DNA from: an uncultured Helicobacteraceae bacterium
Lineage (GTDB): Bacteria; Campylobacterota; Campylobacteria; Campylobacterales; Helicobacteraceae
Direction: 5' to 3'
Assembly (NCBI GenBank): GCA_934668765.1
Contig: CAKUOH010000017.1
Coordinates: 1 to 48,445, forward strand
DNA length: 48,445 nt
Shown here piece after piece: positions 44,207 through 48,445 of the stretch; the first letter of the stretch is position 1, and every line of letters begins with the position of its first letter. The notes beneath the pieces are model-generated. The model made no database searches. It saw nothing but the letters and a program-made list of their open reading frames with translations, and had not been told where the DNA came from. A program made the position numbers and the translations under genes.

Positions 44207-44239
44207 TTTAAGCAAACTTTAAACTAGGGGGGGTAAAAT
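44207..44239 (+). promoter_or_regulatory. Poly-G promoter of the DUF2971 operon
   Basis: TTTAAGCAAACTTTAA (44207-44222), then a run of seven G (44227-44233), then TAAAAT (44234-44239). This is the same order as the HNH cassette promoter at 28698-28729, with an identical 16-nt box. It lies 47 nt before the start codon. Confidence 0.65.
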
Positions 44240-44285
44240 TCGTTTCTATAAATTTTTTGATTTTTTTAGATTCAAAGGGCAAAAT

Positions 44286-45269
44286 ATGTCAGATTCGCTC
44301 TATCGTTTTCGTAGTTTAAAATATGGGATTGATGAGTTAAGAGATTCTTGCTTGTATTTTTCAACATTTGATGAATTAAACGACCCTATGGAGTGTTTTT
44401 ATAGACTATTTTTTAAAGAAAATAAGGAATTATATAAGAAACTCTTTAAACATTTTTTAGAAAATATGCATCAATACAACGATATAGCCAAACAATACAT
44501 ACATAACAATAACGCACATTTCAATAATTACTTACAAGAAACTATAAAGCAATTAGCAAATAATGTGCTGTGGGCAGAAGATTTAAAACCCACTTTGACA
44601 GATATTTACAATAAATATTATGGCAAACAAAGATATATTTATCATAAAATCAACAAATATATCAAAGAACTTAAGGGGCGCGTTATCAATGAAAAGTTAA
44701 TTTGCTCTTTTAGTAAGATTGGTGGCTCTGATATTTTAAAATGTGGCGAGATTCTTATGTGGGCGCATTATGCTGATGGATTTAAGGGATTTTGCTTGGA
44801 ATTTAGTGAGATTAAGACACAGGATGAGAATTTGCAAAATAAACTTACACACAAAGATATAGATTACCGAAATAATGATATTAAAAATCTGCAATTCTCT
44901 GTCGGCTTATGTGTAGCTGGTAATGCGAACAAACTTGATATAAATAATACACCACCAAAGCAACTGCAACTTAAATATAGCGATAAATACGAATCTATCT
45001 ACAATACAAAATTAAAAGCGTGGAAATATGAAAAAGAATATAGATACACAATCCCTAAACAACATTTGCAGGAGCAAAAGTTATATTATGATTTTAGTTG
45101 CTTAAAATCTATCACTTTTGGTGTAAGGACGCCACAAGATAAGGTAGATGAAATTATAAAGATTATCAAACAACAGCATAAAGGGCGACATAATCATAGC
45201 GTTGAATTTTATAAGGTAAATATCAAAAATGGTAAGTTTGTAAGAGAATTTTATAGGGAGCAGAGATGA
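44286..45269 (+). CDS. DUF2971-domain protein
   Basis: 327 residues. LYRFRSLKYGIDELRDSCLYFSTFDELNDPMEC at the N-terminus is the DUF2971 signature (position 5-37; key residues RFR, FS, LNDPMEC). The C-terminal half continues with MWAHYADGFKGFCLEFS and the KAWKYEKEYRYT segment. This domain occurs in accessory and defence-associated genes, with no settled activity. No membrane segment. AAAGGG precedes the ATG by about 6 nt. It is coupled to the next gene by an ATGA overlap. It is more AT-rich than its flanks, in keeping with acquisition. Confidence 0.82.
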   Translation: MSDSLYRFRSLKYGIDELRDSCLYFSTFDELNDPMECFYRLFFKENKELYKKLFKHFLENMHQYNDIAKQYIHNNNAHFNNYLQETIKQLANNVLWAEDLKPTLTDIYNKYYGKQRYIYHKINKYIKELKGRVINEKLICSFSKIGGSDILKCGEILMWAHYADGFKGFCLEFSEIKTQDENLQNKLTHKDIDYRNNDIKNLQFSVGLCVAGNANKLDINNTPPKQLQLKYSDKYESIYNTKLKAWKYEKEYRYTIPKQHLQEQKLYYDFSCLKSITFGVRTPQDKVDEIIKIIKQQHKGRHNHSVEFYKVNIKNGKFVREFYREQR

Positions 45270-45778
45270 AAAAGATTATAGTTGCATTTGGAGTGATAGT
45301 GTCGCAAAGCATTGCTTATGATGTATGCGCTGGGGATTTTTTGGAGAAGTATGAGCGGCTATTAGAAACTTACGAAGAAGAAAAAAAGCCCTTTGATTGG
45401 AGTTATTGCGAAGTTGATTGTAAAAAAATAAAAAAAGAACTTGAAAGAATTAAGAAAAGCAAAGGATACAACAAAGCATCTGCATATAGTTCGCTTTTAT
45501 ATGCGGCGGGGGACGCTTTAACGAAATTAGCGAATTCAAAATTAGATAAATATGAAAAATTGCTTAGTAGTGCTGATGCCGACTACTACACTGTAAAAGA
45601 GAATTGTGGTGGCATATCCAAACAAATGAAAGCAAGATGGGAACTTTATGAGAAAAATCGGGAATTGTTTTTTATGGGAGTTGCATACGGTTTTGTGATA
45701 GGCTGTGAAATTATAAAACCAAATCAAGAGCAAAATTGCGAATCTAGTAGAAAATTTTTAGATTCGTTAGGCAAATGA
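45266..45778 (+). CDS. Secreted helical protein of the DUF2971 operon
   Basis: 170 residues with an N-terminal signal peptide (KKIIVAFGVIVSQSIAYDVCAGD). Charged helices follow, with scattered cysteines (C48, C52 region, VKENCGG, IGCEI, NCESS). No family recognised. AGGGAG lies just before its ATG, inside the end of the DUF2971 gene. It overlaps the following gene by 4 nt. It should act in the periplasm or be exported. An inhibitor or partner of the upstream protein is only a positional guess. Confidence 0.6.
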   Translation: MKKIIVAFGVIVSQSIAYDVCAGDFLEKYERLLETYEEEKKPFDWSYCEVDCKKIKKELERIKKSKGYNKASAYSSLLYAAGDALTKLANSKLDKYEKLLSSADADYYTVKENCGGISKQMKARWELYEKNRELFFMGVAYGFVIGCEIIKPNQEQNCESSRKFLDSLGK

Positions 45779-46152
45779 AAATCCTATCCCTAATCCTAAC
45801 GCTATGTTTTTGCTTAAACGCAAATGATTTGCTAAATCTTTTAAGCGAATCTGACAAAAAACGCGTGATAATTGCCACTGCGAATTGTTTTAGAGAAAAC
45901 CCAAATATTCATAGGCAGGTGCTAGAGTTGGAGCGCAGGATTGAGAGTGCTAGAAGTATGAATGATATGTATGCACTTAAAAGTTTGCTAGATTCTATTG
46001 GCTATGATATGGGCGTGTATTGTGGCAAGTATCAAAATGGTGCGTTGGGCGAACTATCTAATTTTATCATAAGCAATAGCGGAACTACGAAAAGTCGCTA
46101 TTCGCTAGACTTTGTGGAAATGTTGATATATATTGCAAATAGGATTAGATAA
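45775..46152 (+). CDS. Small secreted protein of the DUF2971 operon
   Basis: 125 residues with a signal peptide (MKILSLILTLCFCLNAND). Helical remainder (LNLLSESDKKRVIIATANCF, LERRIESARSMNDMYALKSL) with two cysteines. Not recognised. It is the third gene of a set joined by ATGA overlaps, hence translated together. Located before a repeat-rich gap. Codon use is like the rest of the operon. Confidence 0.58.
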   Translation: MKILSLILTLCFCLNANDLLNLLSESDKKRVIIATANCFRENPNIHRQVLELERRIESARSMNDMYALKSLLDSIGYDMGVYCGKYQNGALGELSNFIISNSGTTKSRYSLDFVEMLIYIANRIR

Positions 46153-46185
46153 ATTTAGATTTTTGCGAATATGCGCAAAATAAAT

Positions 46186-46231
46186 CGTCATTGCGAGGCA
46201 GTTTTAGCAAAGCTAAAACAACGAAACAATC
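46186..46231 (+). repeat. GTCATTGCGAGGCAG...GAAACAATC palindromic repeat
   Basis: CGTCATTGCGAGGCAGTTTT and TAGCAAAGCTAAAACAACG, then AAACAATC; arms TTTTAGC/GCTAAAA give a strong stem-loop. Confidence 0.75.
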
Positions 46232-46360
46232 TATTTAGGGGACTTGTGAATCAAAGGCGAATCGCTTGCTTTAGGTGAATTTGTGGGTAGATTCTAAAAA
46301 ATAATTTATCGTTTCAATTTTGGATTATTGATTCGGCTTTCTTTTAGATTCGCGCCCTTT

Positions 46361-46399
46361 GGATTGCCACGATTTTGCTTTCTCAAAATCTCGCAATAA
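46361..46399 (-). repeat. GGATTGCCACGATTTTG...TCGCAATAAC palindromic repeat
   Basis: Reverse orientation of the same family, with arms GATTTTG/CAAAATC. Confidence 0.7.
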
Positions 46400-46447
46400 C
46401 AACCTATTTTTGCCAAACTTCACGCTAGATTCGCGTCAAATCTCACG

Positions 46448-47989
46448 CTACTGCAAAAGTCTCAACACATTTTGTTGCACTAAATTCGCTTGTGCCATCG
46501 CAAAACTTCCGCTTTGTGCCAAAACATTATGTTTGCTAAATGTCGCACTCTCCGCGGCGAAATCTACATCGCGGATTAGCGATTCGGCGGCTTTGACATT
46601 TACTTGTGTAACGGAGACATTGTTGATTGTGGATACTAGCTGAATCTGCACAGAGCCTATGTCTGCGCGGATTTTATCAAGCTGAATGCGCGCTGATTCT
46701 GCCATATCCATAACCACCATCGCGCCTTTTAGGCTTGTAACTCCCGCGCCTATGCCGTTAATGTTTAGTTGTGCTTGAGCGACATTGGCATTTGCGCCCG
46801 AAGCTGATGCGATATTTGCATCAAAGATTCCCCGCACAGCGCGGAGATTGACGGTGTATTCGGCGATGCCTTGCTCGGAGTGGAAGCCTATGTGGCTATA
46901 ATTTGTGCCAGAGACGATAATATCCCGCGCATCCGTGCGAATCAAAGTCAGCCGTCCTACGATTGCGTGAGTATCGCCATCTACGCCTGTAAAGTTCCCA
47001 CCACCAAGCACTTCGTGCCCTTCAAGCGTCTTTATGCTAATGGCGCGTCCATCCATACTGCGCAGATTTAGCCGTCCTGTAATGTCGGTAAATGCCTCCA
47101 CGCCCGTGTCTTCTTTGACAGAATTTATCGCATTTATGAGCCGTCCGTCATTGTCGTTTTTGCGCACATCATTGACATTGCCAATTTGTGTGCCGTTAAT
47201 GGTAAGTCCGCGAATAGTCCCGCTTACCACCGCGCTACTGCCTGTCGCCATTACATTATACGCAGCACGAATGCCTAGTGTATCGGAGTTTTTATTGATG
47301 ATTTCAGCAAGGACGCCGATGCCTGTCCCCGCAGAGTGTGAGATTTTCACCGTCTCTAACTCATAGCTATTTATGCCATCTACTTGAATCATATTAAGCG
47401 CGACTTCGGTAAGGTTTTCCTTGCCATTTTCAGGCTCCATTCCCTCCCCTGCAAAGCTTGAGCTTTCCAAGCGAATATGCCCAATTTTATCCGTGCTTGT
47501 GGGTCCGATAGTCGCCTTAATGGTGGTGTTTGAGTAATCGCCGATTTGAAATTCTTTGTTTGAAAATGAGCCAGAGAGCATTTTTAGCCCATTAAAACTC
47601 GTGGTGCTTGCGATATTATCTAGCTCTTCTAAAAGGCGGCGAATGTCGCTCTGCAACGCACGGCGCGATTCGGTGCTTTGCCCATCCTGTGCGGCTTGAA
47701 TCGCCTTGACTTTTACGGTATCTAAAATCTTTAATTGCTCATCCATAGCCTTATCTGCGATTTGAATCATACCAATCGCGTCATTTGCATTTCGCACCGC
47801 TTGTCCCAAACTCTCGCTTTGAGAGCGCAATGAATCGGCAATCGCCATACCCGAAGCATCATCTGCCGCTTTGTTTAGGCGCAAACCTGAGCTTAATTTT
47901 TCTAGCGAATTATGAATGCTACGATTATTTTGCACCCCAATGGTATGGGCGTTTAACGCCGAAATGTTAGTATTTATCCTAAAACTCAT
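46448..47989 (-). CDS. flaB: Flagellin B
   Basis: 513-residue minor flagellin. [20 protein letters not shown] and [20 protein letters not shown] (N-terminal D0/D1), and the C-terminal [19 protein letters not shown] (D1/D0), are hallmarks of Helicobacter FlaB rather than FlaA. The central D2/D3 region is variable and carries the surface epitopes and likely glycosylation sites (Ser/Thr rich). The Maf protein nearby may modify it. AAGGAA lies about 6 nt before the ATG. It is driven by the sigma54 promoter at 48027-48044. Confidence 0.96.
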   Translation of the reverse strand: MSFRINTNISALNAHTIGVQNNRSIHNSLEKLSSGLRLNKAADDASGMAIADSLRSQSESLGQAVRNANDAIGMIQIADKAMDEQLKILDTVKVKAIQAAQDGQSTESRRALQSDIRRLLEELDNIASTTSFNGLKMLSGSFSNKEFQIGDYSNTTIKATIGPTSTDKIGHIRLESSSFAGEGMEPENGKENLTEVALNMIQVDGINSYELETVKISHSAGTGIGVLAEIINKNSDTLGIRAAYNVMATGSSAVVSGTIRGLTINGTQIGNVNDVRKNDNDGRLINAINSVKEDTGVEAFTDITGRLNLRSMDGRAISIKTLEGHEVLGGGNFTGVDGDTHAIVGRLTLIRTDARDIIVSGTNYSHIGFHSEQGIAEYTVNLRAVRGIFDANIASASGANANVAQAQLNINGIGAGVTSLKGAMVVMDMAESARIQLDKIRADIGSVQIQLVSTINNVSVTQVNVKAAESLIRDVDFAAESATFSKHNVLAQSGSFAMAQANLVQQNVLRLLQ

Positions 47990-48026
47990 CTAAATTCCTT
48001 TTTTTATGGGATTTTGGATTTTGTAA

Positions 48027-48044
48027 AGCAAATTGCATTCCAAA
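48027..48044 (-). promoter_or_regulatory. Sigma54 promoter of flaB
   Basis: On the minus strand TTTGGAATGCAATTTGCT: GG (48041-48040), exactly ten bases, then GC (48029-48028), closely matching TTGGAAC-N4-TTGCTT. It is about 40 nt before the flaB start, as for RpoN-dependent flaB of H. pylori. Confidence 0.88.
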
Positions 48045-48367
48045 GTGGAAATTATGAAAAATGTGAAAAATAAAAGAAGTATGAAGTGATAAAAGAAAAA
48101 TCTAAAAAAGAAATCAAAAGTAAATTCGTCATTGCGAGACTTGCCGTTAGGTAAGTCGTGGCAATCCAAATTTTTCGTCATTGTGAGATTCGCTTACGAA
48201 CCCTGCAAATCCATAGGATTTTTGTGGCATCCAAACTTTATTTTCCCCCTCCCTTGCGGAGATTTTTGCATTTCTCTCCCCCTCCCTTGCGGAGGGGGCT
48301 AGGGGGTGGGTAGAATATTTTAGATTGCTTCGTTTTCTTTGCTTACTCGCAATGACGCACTTGTAGA
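48045..48367. other. Repeat-filled gap at the right end
   Basis: About 320 bases with three palindromic repeats and C-rich modules (48127-48357). No gene seen until the partial frame at 48368. Confidence 0.6.
48127..48357. repeat. Cluster of palindromic and C-rich repeats
   Basis: Contains CGTCATTGCGAGACTTGCCG...CGTGGCAATCC (48127-48167), a second CGTCATTGTGAG unit (48176-48234), CCCCCTCCCTTGCGGAG modules (48244-48312) with TAGGGGGTGGG, and a final TAGATTGCTTCG...GCAATGACGC unit (48323-48357), the same succession as near the OMP genes. Confidence 0.75.
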
Positions 48368-48445
48368 TTAAAACTCCACTGTTCCACTTGAAGCAAGTGG
48401 GATTACTTTATTGCCTACACCACCAGAGCTTTGGTAAGATTTTTT
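48368..48445 (-). CDS. C-terminal end of an unidentified protein (rest outside window)
   Basis: Minus-strand frame open from the window edge to TAA at 48368-48370, encoding about 25 residues that end GNKVIPLASSGTVEF. I do not recognise the family. The same stretch contains a perfect CCACTTG/CAAGTGG stem, which may be chance. Confidence 0.5.
   Translation of the reverse strand, partial: KKSYQSSGGVGNKVIPLASSGTVEF

Larger units (their letters stand above)
46153..46447. other. 295-base gap before flaB (convergent)
   Basis: Between the convergent DUF2971 operon and flaB. It contains two palindromic repeats (46186-46231 and 46361-46399) and several GATTCGC motifs. No gene seen. Confidence 0.55.

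Noticed and set aside
1..48445. tRNA, rRNA, tmRNA or IS transposase genes
   Set aside because: I saw no cloverleaf ends, rRNA motifs or transposase motifs on either strand by eye; a tRNA search tool was not available.
48368..48445. Perfect CCACTTG/CAAGTGG stem as a terminator
   Set aside because: It is inside the open minus-strand frame, with no T-run after it.

Overview
The window is a piece of an AT-rich epsilonproteobacterial (Campylobacterota) chromosome, most likely a non-pylori, probably enterohepatic, Helicobacter. The evidence is FlaB flagellin, Maf flagellin-glycosylation protein, HP_OMP-type porins, a Kch-type potassium channel next to rpmB, and a carbonic anhydrase/kdsA/ribH/nusB block in the order known from the H. 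pylori chromosome start. The species call is an inference; no database was used.

Layout. 1-1598: L-lactate permease, running off the left edge (open-ended, minus strand). 1833-10722: metabolic block with bioB, a ferredoxin, a phase-variable lipoprotein, an AAA+ ATPase, a class V aminotransferase, bioD, ccoG, cmoB and a hotdog-fold protein. 10782-13431: two tandem outer-membrane proteins bracketed by C-rich repeats. 13475-14509: sigma54 promoter and flgI. 14516-19048: three further beta-barrel proteins, a split ThrE exporter and Bcp. 19173-25629: a type II restriction-modification pair, coaBC plus a small neighbour, a large type IIG-like enzyme and a gene remnant. 25887-28729: second ferredoxin, then a two-gene membrane/HNH-nuclease cassette behind a poly-G promoter. 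28858-33581: PilT-like ATPase, pseudopilin, rpmB, K+ channel, argJ. 33669-37240: nusB, ribH, kdsA, carbonic anhydrase and a MotB-like protein. 37311-41852: DedA, a phase-variable alkaline-phosphatase-superfamily transferase, a Sel1-repeat protein and xthA behind a poly-G promoter. 42048-44064: structured element and maf. 44207-46152: three-gene DUF2971 operon. 46448-48044: flaB with its sigma54 promoter. 48368-48445: C-terminus of one more minus-strand gene.

Three themes run through it. (1) Poly-G/C tracts of 7-10 bases sit in three reading frames (lipoprotein, OMP, transferase) and in three promoter spacers (HNH cassette, xthA, DUF2971 operon), so surface and defence-like functions look switchable. 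(2) Two dispersed repeat families (GTCATTGCGAG...GCAATCC palindromes and CCCCTCCCTTGCGG modules) fill the gaps and have also entered four reading frames (bioD, cmoB, type IIG enzyme, nusB) without breaking them. (3) A roughly 134-nt element with conserved ends and a completely different, hairpin-forming core occurs twice, each time beginning at the stop codon of a gene (bioB, maf). The best candidates for undescribed biology are this element, the HNH/membrane cassette and the DUF2971 operon; the last two share an identical 16-nt box just upstream of their poly-G promoter tracts.
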